A stretch of 64,000 bases of DNA from NCBI GenBank assembly GCA_015179045.1, contig WHUZ01000059.1, forward strand, positions 310,001 through 374,000. The letters run 5' to 3'. The stretch is from Kalaharituber pfeilii (Eukaryota > Ascomycota > Pezizomycetes > Pezizales > Pezizaceae). Within the stretch, counting starts at the first letter, position 1. Every line of letters begins with the position of its first letter. Below are positions 41,924 to 55,400 of the stretch, in pieces. The translations under genes and the position numbers were made by a program. The notes below the pieces were generated by a model. It saw nothing but the letters and a program-made list of their open reading frames with translations, searched no databases and was not told the DNA's origin.

Positions 41924-42495
41924 GCATGGATCAGGGAGTGGTAGTTCTGAGAGCGGCGAACGGGCCCGGCGGCTTGCAAGTTGTAGTTGAACTCAAAAAA
42001 TTGCTGAATAATGAGCTTGATAATTAGGCAGGGTGCTGTTCTCGTGCCCAGACTCTGCAGGGTGCCAGAATGCGAAACCTCCGCTACAAATCAAATCAAT
42101 CATACATACTTACATACTTCCTTACTAGTGGTAGTGTACCTTATTTGTCATGCCTCAAATGCTGCGTCTGCCTGTGCCAAGCTAGACTATGCGTCAGCGG
42201 CGAAATAAAACGTGTGCCAAGGAAAGTCTCATACTGAAATGTATGTAGGCCTCCCATAATCTTGACGTGCGCACCGGAGCTAAAAAGGAGATCGAGATAT
42301 ATCTAAGATGGGGCGCAGCCTAAGTACTCTTGACACAAATGCAGAAATAATCTTCAGCAGAAGCCAGAGGTACTGCAACACATTCTGGGGCGAAGGAAAT
42401 CTGGAACTTGAAACGCGCACTGCAAGATACGCAGGATCGTGACATCTGGACAGCCCACTGCCGAAGGTTTCCATTTCGAATTCCTACCTCACACC
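41924..42495. other. Intergenic / 5' flank of the NAD(P)-binding gene
   Basis: No ORF of note. It presumably contains the promoter of the gene at 42496; no clear TATA or other motif was identified. Confidence 0.45.
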
Positions 42496-43374
42496 ATGGC
42501 AAGGAAGAAGATTCTGCTCCTCGGCGCAACAAGCCCTTCCGGCATCGCAGTTATTCGCCATGCGCTCTCCCTTTCGGAACCTCCACAAATTTTGGTTTAC
42601 GCGCGCAATCCCTCCAAACTTCCCCAAGACCTTCTTATAAACCCCAGTGTCACCGTCCTCCCCGGCGGAAGCCTTACCGATGTTGGATCCCTCCGCTCCG
42701 CAGTCGCCGAGCGCCCCGATGCAATCGTTTCGCTGCTCGGTCCACCTACCGCGTCATCTGAGACGTTGGAATGGTTCAACCCATTCTCGGCCACCGGGAG
42801 AGGGACCCCATTCGTGGATGCGTATAGGGTGATTGTAGACGCCATGAAGGAGTATGGAGTGAGGAGGATCTTGGTGATGGGCACGGTGTCCATTGTGGAT
42901 CCTAATGATAAGAGGACATTTATGGCGGACTTTTTGGCCGGTGTCGTGTGGGCACTGGTGAATAAAGCATGGAAGAATGTTGTGGCGGTTGGGAAGTTCT
43001 TTGAGAATATACCACCGGAGGAGGGAATTGAGTGGTCAGTTTTTAGGATTGGACGAGTGCTGGATGGTAGGTGTTCCGCTCACCTCAGTCATTTTATTTT
43101 GCCAGGATAATCTGGCAGCATAAGCCGGAAGTTGAACGGGGGTGCGGGGCGGGAGAGCGGAGGGCGGAAACGGCTGTTATCAAGTTTGGAAAAAGCTAAC
43201 ATTTCTCCAATGTATCTAGGTGACTTCCAAGGTGTGACCGATGGGTACATTGGAGATGGAAAGGGAACACTACATATTCGGAGGTCGGAATTGTCAAAGT
43301 GGCTAGTTGAGCATGCGTTGACGGACACACCGGTGTGGACAGGAAAGCAGCCCGCTGTCTCGAGTACAGTTTAG
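42496..43374 (+). CDS. NAD(P)-binding Rossmann-fold protein (NmrA/SDR-like)
   Basis: Two exons, 42496-43066 and 43220-43374, joined in phase across a 153-nt intron (GTAGGT...CTAG), giving 241 aa. The N-terminus KKILLLGATSPSG is a strand followed by the glycine-rich GATxxxG dinucleotide-binding loop of atypical short-chain dehydrogenases and NmrA-like proteins. VYARNPSKL, VSLLGPP and RRILVMGTVSI follow the expected alternating strand-helix order; FENIPPEEGIEWSVFRIGRV and a Gly/Asp-rich C-terminus match NAD(P)H-binding family members. The ATG at 42496 has a good context (ACACCATGG); an in-frame ATG at 42439 is upstream. Substrate unknown. It looks intact and under ordinary coding constraint, unlike its surroundings. 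Confidence 0.85.
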
Positions 43375-43651
43375 GGCCGTCATTGCTTCTAAATATGCTC
43401 GGGAGTATGAATATATACACTGTAGGGGCATCTGTTGTTCATGCTGTCAAGCATTTTAAGTTGTGCTTTATGTATGCTATTATTTAAATCAATGTGAAGG
43501 AAACAAGTCATGCCAGTGCGAATTTATGGTTAAGTAGAGAATCGGTGATGGCGCCTAAAAACACGTAGGGAGGCTTCGGACTGAAACGGATGGCAAGCAA
43601 AAGTGGGATAAACACCACCTGGCCATACAAACGGAAAAATGTGCATGCCCT

Positions 43652-44643
43652 TCATGCTAAGCTCCGATAACCAGTATCCGCTCCAGCCAAATCCGCCCCA
43701 TATGACATCCCAATAGAACTTCTCCCCTGCAAATCCGGCTTTTCCGGATTGTCCTCCAACGCGGAATCGACCTTTGAATTTTTCCTATATCCCTCCGGTA
43801 TTCGCGTTGGAAATTGCACGCCGGGCCCAGTCTGTCCTTCTCCTACACCAGCCGTATACCCCCCATCCCACTCCCCTTCTTCGATTTCTGGAATCTCCTT
43901 GCCCCTTTTCCACAGTAGCCCTGCCGCCACTGCAATGGCAAGTGCAAGTACCAAACATCCCATTGCCATCCCGAAAGATACTTTCATGCGCACACAATAA
44001 TCATCCACTCGTCCTACCCACTGCTTGTAGTCCCCCATTGCTTGTTTGGCCTGTTCCAGGGCATGTTTATCCCCCGGTTCGCCATTCAATCCAGCCAACC
44101 CAATCACCCCTTTACCGGGACTGTTTGTGCGGTCGTAGAATGGAAAGAGCTTTTCACGACTGGTAAAGAGCCTTCCTAGGTCAGCGGTTAATTCCCCTGG
44201 TGGAATGGAATACACATCCTGGAGGTTATCTATGAGGTGATTTAACTGTCCGACCTTGGCACAGTCGAGGCCCGTAAGAGGTTTTCCGAGGAGGACGGAG
44301 GTCACGACGAGGAGAATGAGGAATATGGATTCAACGAAAACAGTCGGGAGGTAGCGGATTAGTTTTGCCGTGAGGTGGAGGGCAAGGATAAGTAACGCGA
44401 CAAGGCCGCCAATAGTGCCCTGCAAGGTTGTTAGTTGTGGCCTAAGTTTCGGGGCGGAAAATGTCAGGTGTGACTTACAACAACCAGAGACAAAACTACG
44501 GCAGCAGGTTGCCCTGGCGCAGCGGCTTTATTTATGGCAGCAGCAAGCTTTCCCGTCAAACCAACGAGTGTTCCAAGAAACAGAATTTGGGCAGTCAGCA
44601 GTGCTGTGAAGGTGTACCCAAGACCGGATGAGCGGATGGCCAT
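43652..44643 (-). CDS. Four-helix membrane protein, MARVEL-like
   Basis: Two exons, 44643-44479 and 44419-43652, with a 59-nt intron (GTAAGTCAC, CTAAC branch site, TTGCAG), 310 aa. Hydrophobic segments at about residues 9-33, 55-76, 80-102 and 203-227. The loop between helices 3 and 4 (about 100 residues) carries two Cys that could pair and a region of ordinary globular composition. The cytosolic C-terminus is acidic then polar. This matches fungal hypothetical membrane proteins with a four-helix MARVEL-like layout; a role in membrane organisation is only a guess. It is convergent with the NAD(P)-binding gene (stops 277 bp apart). Confidence 0.8.
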
Positions 44644-44659
44644 GATGTGTGAAAATACC

Positions 44660-45169
44660 TTGATCTCGATGCGGATATTTTTTTTATACTCTCAGTGTGT
44701 AATATTTTCTTGTGGTGCGCCGTAAGGAATTTTCCCAACGTATGTCAGTCTGGGACAATTTTATATTTAACAAAACTGAAGTCGCTTATAAATTTATACA
44801 AAACTGGTTGAATGCTCCTAGCTAGGGGAGTGTGTTTTTAATTCTCATACGGGAAATATTAGCCTACTGTGCTATAGACAAGTTGCGGTGGCTACGTTGT
44901 TGTCGTGGCGCGATTTTGCTGGCTTGAGGTAAACATGAAACAATAGGTGAGGTACGTTGGCAGAAATTCGCCTCGTTGAAAGGGTGATTACATTGACTGA
45001 AAATCTGTGATGAAACAGCTTTCTGATGATGAAGCGGAACTTGTTTCAAAGGTTCTTGGGGTGATGATTTCACCTGGCCACGCACGCTGCCAAATGTTGA
45101 GGAAGATCTACAACAGCGTTGGTACCGCACAGGAGTGAAGACTTCCTGTTGCTTGGCGCCGATCGGTTA
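44660..45169. other. Intergenic, no supported gene
   Basis: Upstream region of the membrane-protein gene. No further feature recognised. Confidence 0.45.
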
Positions 45170-46060
45170 TGCATGGCAGCATCTCAGAGGTAGTACTGAG
45201 CCCTTTCTCCAATACAAGATGCAGCAGAATGAATTGAATCTAATATATGGCAGGCCTCTGAGATGGGCTTATTCTACAGGTATGAAATAACTCTTTCCAC
45301 AGTGCGAGATGTAATAGAATAAGCCGAATTTGAGAGGTATAGCAGGTCTCCTTCGAACCCTTGCAGAATGAGCCGAATCTGACATACTATATACTTCTTT
45401 CGACGGCGCGATGGCACAAGATGCAACAGAATGAACCCGGGTCGAGATGGGCTCATTCTACAGGTATGAAATAATCCGTTCCGTGGCGGGAGATGAGGCA
45501 GAATGAGCTGAAAGTGACATATGGCAGGCCTTTCTTGATGGTGTAAGAAGTGGTAGAATGAGCAGAATCGACACGTATGGTAGGACTTTTCTGTATTATG
45601 AGATGAAGCAGAATGAGTCGAGAGTGATATATGGTACGTCCCTCTCGATAGCATGAGATGCAATAGAATGAACCGAATCTGACATATGGCAGGCCTCTCT
45701 TGACGGCTTGAGATGGACTCGTTGTACAAGTGTGACGTGACCCTTTCTATAGCATGAGATACAACAGAATAAGCCGAATTTGACAAGTATGGCAGGTCCT
45801 CTTCGATGGCTCGAGATATGAGGCAGAATGAGCCGAATTTGACGTATGGCAGGTTCACCGTTCCTCTCAACAGTGAGAGAGGTGGCAGAATAGACTCAAT
45901 CTACAGGTATGGCAAAATACGCTCAAGCTACAGGTAGTGTAGGTCCCTTTCTATTGTAAGAGATGTAGCAGAATGAGCTAAATTTGAGAGGTACGGCAGG
46001 TCCTGTATGATGGTGCGAGATATAGCGGAATGAGCTATATTTGCTATATATGGCAGGTTC
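45170..46060. repeat. Degenerate minisatellite, first array
   Basis: Recurring blocks of the form GAGATG(A)GGCAGAATGAGC, GAATCTGACATATGGCAGG with variable linkers. The same units form the array at 57.6-59.3 kb. Minus-strand ORFs here (45274-45870) are a consequence of the repeat. Confidence 0.75.
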
Positions 46061-46288
46061 TGCAAAGGTGTAATTTGCAATGGAATTGCAATGGAATAAG
46101 AATGCATTAGAATGGTAGGACGACAGTTGATAGTATAGTGAGATAATGAAATATTACCTGTATATAGATTGCGATAGCTAATAATGAATAAACAAGTGAT
46201 TATATAGTAAAACATACAATTTTTAACTTATATCTATTTTAACTTATTAGTGCAAGTTTTTTAATATAGAAAAAACTAACTTATTAAG

Positions 46289-46847
46289 TATAAAGAATGG
46301 GTCAGGGCCGGGGTCGAGGTACAGGGTAGGCAGCGGGTGCCAGGGAGGCAGCCGACGTTAGGGTAAGTTCACGGCGGGTAGAGACAGTCGGCGCTATATG
46401 ATGTAGAGAGAGATGTATGCAGAGCTACGTACAGCCTGAGTGTGGATACAAGTTGTTACGTGAGGAGCAGAGAGGGAGGTGGGGATGAGCCTCCTTTATG
46501 GAGAGCCCAGGAACTTGGCAGAAGAACATTCTAGATACAGGAGAATCAAACTAGCGCAGGAGAAACTTCGAGCTAATGCAGGGGAACCTTCGAACTAATG
46601 CAGGAGAACATTCTGGACGAATCATGAATGCGAGAGAGTATTCAGGAACTTACGGGCAGCGGCCGGGATGCAAGCGGCTGCTGTGCGTAAGGACTCGGGG
46701 CTGGCGGCGAGGGTCGGAGCTTTCAGGCACTGCCGCTACGCGGCGGCTCAGCAGGAGTTCAGGCTGTGGCAGGGTCTCGGGGCCTCGGGTCTCGCGCATC
46801 ACGTGCGGGAGGAGTATTTCGGCCGTAGTGGAGGTTGGTTCGTTACA
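46289..46847 (-). mobile_element. Solo LTR of a gypsy element
   Basis: 559 bp flanked by a perfect 5-bp duplication TTAAG (46284-46288, 46848-46852). In sense orientation it begins TGTAACGAACC and ends near CTTTATA. It is homologous to the LTR at 61424-62133 and, unlike its surroundings, GC-rich with CpG retained. No internal sequence remains, as after LTR-LTR recombination. Confidence 0.8.
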
Positions 46848-46852
46848 TTAAG

Positions 46853-47520
46853 CAAGTCAGTTTTTTTTAAAACAAAACTTGACCTATTAGTTAAAATTAA
46901 TAAGTTAAACTAACAAGTACTTATAATTAATACAAACACTAGATTTTTTTTAATATTTAAAAACTTAAACTAATAAATAAAAATAAATATAAATTAAAAA
47001 TCTAATATTTTAATTTATAAATAGTTTTTATTTAAATTAGTTTTTATTTTTATTTAAATTTAAAATTTTTTTATTTTATTATTATGAAAGTATATATTTA
47101 TACTTTCTTAAAAATTTTTTTTTTATAATTATTATAATTATAATTTATTTAAACTTTTTAAATATAAAATATATAAGAAAAATAAAGTAAAAAATAAAAA
47201 ATATTATATATATTTTTAAAAAGTAAAATAAAATAAAAATATTTTAATACTATTAATAATTTTTTTTTTTAATTTTCTATATATTTGTTTATTTATATTA
47301 AAAGTAGTTATAAATTATATATATTTGAAATTTTAAGTACATAAGTTGAAACTTTATATTGTACTTTAAAATAATATCTACTATATATTTACTTAAACTA
47401 ATTTAGTTTTTAACTCTTTCTTTCTTTCTTATCTTCAACTTTCTCTCTCTTAGTTTATTAGAAATTCTCTTTAAACAATATAGTATTTGCCTAATAGCTT
47501 CAAAGTTATATATTTATAGA
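46853..47520. other. Extremely AT-rich block
   Basis: Runs of T, A and TA with almost no G or C. No ORF. It is consistent with heavily RIP-mutated repeat DNA whose origin can no longer be recognised. Confidence 0.6.
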
Positions 47521-48538
47521 CTCATATCGGCAGTTGAATATGCATTTCAGAAGTACGGCAGATTATGCAGCGCCATGTATTCATGAACTCATATGGTACT
47601 TCTAGTCTCTATAGATTAAATGTGGTGTTGAAAAAGGCCGATTAGTCTATGGCATTTTTTGTATGTGAACCCCATGTAATATCGCCATAGATTGAACACT
47701 ACTATATATAACGACTCTAATACATCTGAAACCCTGTGCAGAATAGAATCACTCATCACACACTGTTGGGTCCCAACCCGAACCGCTCTAGCATGCCGTA
47801 GAACCACCCTTCAACAAATAAATTTCCCTACTATGAAACCCAACAGAAGGACCATTATGATTATGAGACAATAACCGCCTGTATCGTCGCAAATTAATAT
47901 GATGTCGCTTACCTATAGTAGCCCATATATTCGAAGCAGTTCTCGAAATAGCGATATACATATCAAGCTTGCAGAGGAACTGTTAAGTTAGCAGAAGCTG
48001 GCTGATAAGGCCTAAAACTAGTAAGAATCCATCAAGTTACAAATTGGTAAAATGAATGCCTGTAGAGCAGGCCGCTGACGGATTGCTGTCAAAGGGACAG
48101 AGAGGTATCTCAATGTAGGATCTGTAACTCATTTTTGCAACTCACACTCAATTTGCCACGACATGAGCCTATCAACCCTGTAGCTTCTATGGGAACCGAA
48201 GAGCCTTCGTAAGTGCATGTCAGCGCCTTGTCACTGCATACTTCTACAAATTTTCCTGTATCTCGAAGTGCTCGTACAGCCGCGGTGCGGGGGAAATGCG
48301 ACCGCGTGCAGCAACGCCGACTCTAACACGAGAGGTCACCCAATCTATCGATAAATTGAGAGATCATCATTCATGATCAACTCATTCAACCCATTCACCA
48401 ATCACGATCGCTAGATCATCAGAACGATACATCAATAGCCAGGATTGGTTTATTCATCAATGAGTGGATTTAATATTACTACACATGTCAGTACGATAAT
48501 AGTGGGCAAAAACAATTCTAATATGACGTAGAGAGTTG
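47521..48538. other. Intergenic, no supported gene
   Basis: Base composition returns to normal. No gene or repeat recognised. Confidence 0.45.
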
Positions 48539-48549
48539 AAGCCGTTGCG

Positions 48550-48616
48550 TTTTTTTTTTTTTTTTTTTTTTTTTATATCACGTAGCCCCGCTTGCAGCTA
48601 TTCCCCATGGCAGGGC
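48550..48616 (-). mobile_element. LINE-B tail-only insertion
   Basis: T-run then ATATCACGTAGCCCCGC; in sense orientation it starts GCCCTGCCATGGGG. Flanked by AAGCCGTTGCG (48539-48549) and AAGCCGTTACG (48617-48627), 10 of 11. Confidence 0.9.
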
Positions 48617-48980
48617 AAGCCGTTACGGTTGGCTACAGGCTATCTAAGCGGAAGGAAAGAACCAGTGCTTCGAGTATGGGAGCTAGGCCAAATTGTAGAG
48701 TTCGCATCACAACTGCAAGCGTGAGAGACAGCATTACTGTTAGCACAAAGTGGATGGGTGGTGTGGCACTTGCTTCCATCTGCGAATGGAACGAAATTCC
48801 TACGCACCAGACGGATCCGCGCGCTTCTCCATTCATGTTGCTTATGAAACTTTTTTCATTTTTTTTTTCAAGTTGGACTGTTACAATTTCCTCCTCCATA
48901 TCTCTCCGAAGTTGATGCGGAGAAACCTGGACACTAAAAATTAATTAGGCAGCCATCACGGAATATATTAAGTCGCGATT

Positions 48981-49032
48981 TTTTTGTTTTTGAGTCACGT
49001 AACGTCGCATACAGGCTACCAGCCTATGGCAG
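48981..49032 (-). mobile_element. LINE-B tail-only insertion
   Basis: In sense orientation CTGCCATAGGCTGGTAGCCT, GTATGCGACGTTACGTGA and an A-rich end. The stem AGGCT/AGCCT is perfect. Flanked by ATTAAGTCGCGATT (48967-48980) and ATTAATTCGCGATT (49033-49046), 13 of 14. Confidence 0.9.
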
Positions 49033-49476
49033 ATTAATTCGCGATTAACAGAACTACATATAAAATACAGGCATGCGAAAAACGACAACCACCTCATAAC
49101 TGAGATATGAGGTTCATACCTAACTTGGAAGGTTGTGCATGCAAATCCTATCGATAGCCATGTCGATCTTCCAGCAGCTAATCCGCCTCCTGCGTTGACT
49201 TTTCCATCGCAAACGTGCCGAAGCCTCGAATTCAGCGATGCCACAATACTTGAGCTTCTGTCGTTACGTCACATATGGATGGCCTAACTGCGGGCCTGAA
49301 CTAATAACAACTAGCCTGGCAAACTTACACCCATCCATTCTCTGGCGTAGTCGGAATATCATCATATAGGAGAGTCTTCACTGATCGTAATTCTTGGAGT
49401 TTCCAACAAACTACTCCATGCGGGTTGTCCTCCCTGAACACGGCACACACGTTTCCCCCAAAAGGACTTCCGCAAA

Positions 49477-52400
49477 ATGAGCTCCTACAACGAAAGTTTT
49501 TCATTCAACAATTACATTTTCACTGAAAGACCTAACAGAAGCTTGGACGCATGGCGCAAAGCCTATGATTCAATAACTCGCTATCCTGAGCAGCTTGATC
49601 TATTTACGGGCTCCTCCCCAGTTGCAGGTAACTTTATTTCTGGGTTTGGCCGGTACGGAGTGCGAGTGACCCAGTTCCTGAAAGATGTACCTACCTACGC
49701 ATCAGAGTCTCAACGCCGTCAGAAACTTGGGAACATATTTGCTGACCGGCTAATACTACCTCTACTTACTCTTCAATATCAGCACCTGCATAATAGACCG
49801 GAACTTTTTAATCTGCTTGTAGCTACCTTGCTTTTAGCGGATCTTTCTCACTTACGACAGCTTGGTGCAACACTGGGTGAAGTTCCGTCGCTACTAGGGA
49901 AAGCATTTTCGTTTGATGGCAGCATACAGATTTTTCGTTTGCGGATAGATGTGCTGGGAAAACATCATCCCAACCCTGTAACCCTTGCAAACTGGGCTAC
50001 GATATTGGCAAATCTCATCAAAAGATGCCAGGGCTTCCACAGCGTTGAAGAATCACTGAAGCGATGGGAGAAATTGCAAGTCCTGAGAAAAGAGCTTCAA
50101 GGACGCCAAAAGGCTACTACACGGTATACGTCAAACTCCATGATGGCGATTGGAATTGATTTCCCGCCACAAATCCTAAAGCTCTTTGTGGAATTCAGCG
50201 TCATCTGTCCAACAACACCGACTGCACTCATCGCCGCTTTAAATAAAGTCGAGGTATTCTTAACAACTGATATCATGATTTCACTTCTTACTTCAATGCC
50301 GTGCCGTCTGTGCTTTGAAACTTCAACCGGTTCATCTGCCGAAGGGGCTTCGGGATCCGGGAATGGAAACTCCAACAATGCAACGATAGTAGATATAGGG
50401 ATGGAATCATTGTCATTCGAAGATCTTCTAGGAAAAAGCTTAGGGTTGTGGAAAGTCTGCTTGTCGGCGCAGGCGTTTAAAGATTTCCAAGCATCATTTT
50501 CTGAAGGTGTGTATGTGGTGTATATACATTCCCGGCGGAACTTTGATAGACTGGAACTCATTCGTATGTTGTTAATTCAAATCTAGGAAATGTTGATTTC
50601 ATTTGGGCAAAATTAGTGGACCTCTCCACAGGGGACTGGATTCGAAAGTCATTGGCTCAGCCAGTTTTACGTCCGGATCTCGATTTCAGGGTCCGTCTCT
50701 TTACCGCAAGGTACCAAAGGAATGGGCGAATTTTGTGGCAGGTAGATCGAGGATATGATGAGCGTATTAATGCCGATTGCCAAATTGTGAAAGGTGGGTG
50801 AACTTGAAAAAGATATCCCATGATCGAGAATTGGTTACATGAGCTAATCTTGGTACATATTTGATACATGCCTAGTTTGGAGAATTGGTGATGTCAAAGA
50901 GGTAACGACCCATATTCTCCGATCTTAGTCCACAGGATAACATGCCTCTTCGGTCAAAGATCAGGGACACCATAGGCATCGTTGCTCGCGCTCAACGTGA
51001 CTGGTCGGACGAAAGAGTAAGGAGTTGTAAAGTGCAGTCTATAGACAGGCAGTTACGAATCAAGGTTCCAGCCATTTTGTCCGCAGTCAGTACGGCAGAT
51101 GAAGGAAAATGCAAGGGCCCTTTCGCTGGCCCTGACGAAGGTTCGGCATTAAAGTCATCTATCATTAGTAAGTTTTCATAACGTCTATTCGACTGAGGTT
51201 GAGATTGAAGCGACCTTGCTTATCTTGTGCGCATGAAGGTAAATGCTACGCAGTCACAACCAAAGTGCTTGACAATGTCAAAGCAAATAACGTCGATGCA
51301 GAGTTTATGCTGGATCCCAACGGGATGGAAATGGCGATCATTAAACATTCTGATACGGCTACCTTTATATTGGGAAGGAGCGGCACCGGAAAGACGACAT
51401 GCCTTTTGTATAAGCTCCTCATCACACATTTGGGAGCTTCGCTGGCAGGAGAATCAGAAGTTGGGCTTCGGCAGGTGGGTTGGACCTGAGCACACACACT
51501 ATTACAAACGCAAAGATCTCATAGTGCGAAATAATAGGTGCTGCTTACACGTTCTCGTGCTCTTGCCAAGACACTACACGGTAAACTTCAGCGGTTGCTG
51601 AAGACGCAAATGGAAGGCAACCCTAATTTAGAGAACGAACATGCTAGCTTATACCCTGAGCCCCAGTTTGCAAGCACTGCTACCAAGAGTCCGTGGGATG
51701 GTGGAGACGACGAAACAGTAAAAACTCTGACTTCACTCACGCAAGCAGACTATCCTCTGGTGTGTACCTTTGATCACTTTTTGAAAATAGTTGAGAATAC
51801 TATCAGGTTTGTTTCTTTGTACTCCTTTGCTTTATGCAAGAGTTATGCGATCCTGAATATATTGAGGTGCTATTAGGTCGGTCGATCGGCAAAACTTTCG
51901 TGGCCGCGCGCAATCTGACCTCGTTGATTTGACAATCTTTAAAGCTGCATACTGGCGTGGGATCTCATATCCGAAGCATATCAAGCTGGACGCTGGGAGT
52001 GTATTCTCGGAGATCATGGGGGTCATCAAAGGCTGCGCGTTATCCGAAACTGGATATAAACCGCTCTCCAGAGCACATTACATGGAACGGAGTGTGAGGC
52101 TGGCCCCAGCATTCCCGAGCCAAAATGAACGGGAGGTTTTGTATAATATATATGAGCAATATGAGGTCAAGAAAAGAAAACGCCACGAGTATGATGCCAT
52201 GGACAGAGTCACCTCAATACTCAGGGCATTTGATGACAAGAATCTTGGACTGGACGTAAGGAATATGGTAGATGAAATCTATGTGGATGGTAAGTGTACA
52301 CCTATTTGCATTTGGAACATACCGCGCATGTTTTCATGGACTGCTAATCCTTCACTATGGATCAACAGAAGTACAGGATCAACGCCCTGCGGAGATAAAA

Positions 52401-55400
52401 CTGTTTCTAAACCTTGTCCAGGACCCCAGAGGAATCCACTTTGGTAAGTGCGATTGCATTGTCATGCCAGATACGTATGCAATTTTTATTTCATTAATTA
52501 CTAAAATGGCTTGACGACACAGCGGGCGATAGTGCACAATCGATTTCCAATGACTCTGCCTTCCGGTTTCCTAATGTCAAGGCCCTTTTTAGCGAACACT
52601 ACAAGAGGGCACCGACCTCGTTTACACTCTCACATAATTTTCGTTCTCACCAAGGAATCCTGGGATTAGCTTCCTTCATCATGAGCCTTTTGTGGAAGGG
52701 TATGTTGAGTAAAATCCTTGCAAAATTCTATTCTGAGATCTAACTGCCTTCTTAGGGTTTCCAGCAATGGTAGACAAACTCACTCCAGAGGTCGGGGAAT
52801 ACAAAGGCCCAAAGCCTCGATTTTTAGGTAAGTTTGACTTACAGACAGTTTCTGAGGCAAATGCGTTGACTCTGGTGCTCAAAGTTGGCTCATGTGTGGA
52901 CGAACTCCTTACTTTGTCCAGCGAGTATAACTCCTCCGAGGGTCGATTAGACCAGCAGATCATTATCGTCAGAGATGCAGAAATGAAGGCGAAATTACCC
53001 AGACTGAAGCGCAATGCTGTAGTGTATACGGTGCTTGAGAGCAAGGGGATGGAAGAAAAGGATGTCCTTCTCTATGATTTTTTCTCATCTAGCCCATGTG
53101 GAAGCATGTTCAGGAGCCTTCAACAACTACTTCCAGAAAATATTAATTATTACTATGCAATGGATCACATGGTATGCAATAGGATTCAATCGACTCTATT
53201 TCCGTCACTAACTGGGGAAATGATAGGCGATGTGCTCTGAATTGAAGGTCTGCGATACCGAATAGAGCCCATGGCTTCCTTTACTAACGCAAAGGCTCCA
53301 GACTCTGTACGTTGCAGTTACTCGTGCCTGTAGCAGGTTGTGGATTCTGGAGAGCTCGAAAAGTCATGTTACCAATATCATCGATTTGTTCACCAAGCAG
53401 GTGAAGAAGCCACTTATTGAGGTGATGTCGGTAGAAACGTCGAATGATGTATGGATTTTTGTCACTCTGATGAACACCTGATCTCATTAAGATAATAGAT
53501 ACGCCACTTCGCAGAAGAACTACGCCCAGTGACACATACTGAGAAACCAGAATGGGTTCGCACGGGTGACCAGTGCATGGAACATGCTCTCTTTGAGCAG
53601 GTGAGCCCAATACAAACATGTTTTTGGACATTCGAAAGCCTAATTCTGACAACCAATAGGCTGTTCAATGTTTTGAGAATGGTGGAGACAGAGTCAAAAC
53701 GAATCTGGCTCAAGCATATCTTGCAGAACAAACTGGAAGAGAACTTCGAGCAACTGGTAACCTAGCTGGCTCCTACTCTCATTACCGGGAAGCGAAAGAC
53801 CTATTTGAATCGGTGGGGATGCTTGAAAAGGTAGCAGGTTGCTATGAAGCTTTGGAAAACTTCGTTGCAGCTGCTGGTAGGTTTTCTCCGTCGGATGAAG
53901 GTTGTACCATACCGTGGCTGAGCTTCATGGGACAGATATCTGGTCCAGTAAGGGCCGGCATGAGCGAGCCGGAGATCTCTTGGTAAGGGCAGGGCGCTTG
54001 TATTGGGAACGGGCAGCAGAGGAGTATTACAAGGCAGATTTACATGCCGTTGCACTTCAGGTGTCATACGATGGTGGGTTATATGAAAAAGTGGTGAAGG
54101 ATTTGAGAAGGTAAGCGTACATGTCTTCTATGACCACAGGAGAAGTAAGGACCTGTTCACTGATAAAGTAAGTAGATACGAAGGAAAAGTCTCCTTGTCG
54201 GAAAGAAAGCTTCGTGTATGGCAATGTAACGATTTACTACGCAAACAAAAAATTACGACAGCCCTTAGCGACGAGATCAACAACTTGTTCCAGTCGGAAG
54301 ATGAAAAAATCCAATTTCTCTTTGGATATAGATATTTCGATGAGTACCTGGTTAACCTTACAAGATTAGGAAGGTTTGAGGAGGGGTGGCACAGCTTGGT
54401 TTTCGACGCGGATGGTATATTTCACGCACTATCAACCATTCGGTTGCACACAAATCCAATTTGGTATGATGCCAATTTCGCTTATTTTGAGGAGATTTAC
54501 CGGAGCCAAAAGGTACAGATTCTCCTTGACTCGATGGCGCCGTCAGGCGGGCACAATGAATCACCAACCGAAGGGCCATGGTCCAAATCATGGAGAATGG
54601 ACTTTTCCAAGTTCGAGCAAAGATTGCTAGCAACGATGTTTGAGCTACCTCATGTTGCTGTCCTACGCGCTGATGCCCATTCCAATACTCAGCCTTTGGT
54701 TGACTTGTTATGCATGCTTGTAAGTTGTATACTACATACCAAGCTTTTGATGTATGAAATTAATTGTCGACAGGTAACGCTGCGCACTGGCTACTTTCTA
54801 AATCCCATTGTCACCCAGAAGCAACTTTCTGCGATTCCCATTCTACTGGAGTATATTCTCGAGTTGAGTTCGGGAATGTATATTAGGAAAACGAATGCTC
54901 CGCCGACATTTCCCAATATGATCCAGGCCTGCTTGGGGCTTCTAAATATACCTTGGTCAGCCAGGCGATATTTGCGCCTTCACTGGTCAAGTGTAGCAGC
55001 ACCAAACGCGACTCCAGGAATAACCAAAGAGTATAGCGAGCAAATTCTTATGGATGCTCGCGTGTCTCTGAGAGCCAATATTTGTGAAGCTGTTGGCAGC
55101 ATCATTAAAGCCACACGTGCACTGCTGTGCGAGGTCCCTGGATGGACCGAGGCTGAACGTACCGCAATGGATACAGGTAGGGCGGTTCCATTCATAGAGT
55201 GGTCCTTGTAGCTAACCAAAAGCATAGCTTGGGGATTTCCGCTCGATACAGTAGAGATTAGGCGGAAACTACCCAATGACAAGAAATATGTACGTGAAAA
55301 GCTTCAGGTGCGTATACCTATGCAATCTGGGACTGCAGCCTTCCTTATGAGTAACAAATGGCTAGTATTTGTCCCGTATTTACAGTATGCAAGCCGCAAT

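Noticed and set aside
48633..48899. 88-aa minus-strand ORF with a hydrophobic segment
   Set aside because: Overlaps other short ORFs, has no recognisable family and ends next to a LINE-tail insertion; coding status not supportable.
50902..50935. 34-nt intron ending CCACAG in the helicase gene
   Set aside because: Too short. A 58-nt intron ending at 50959 joins the same exons in phase and gives a smoother protein.
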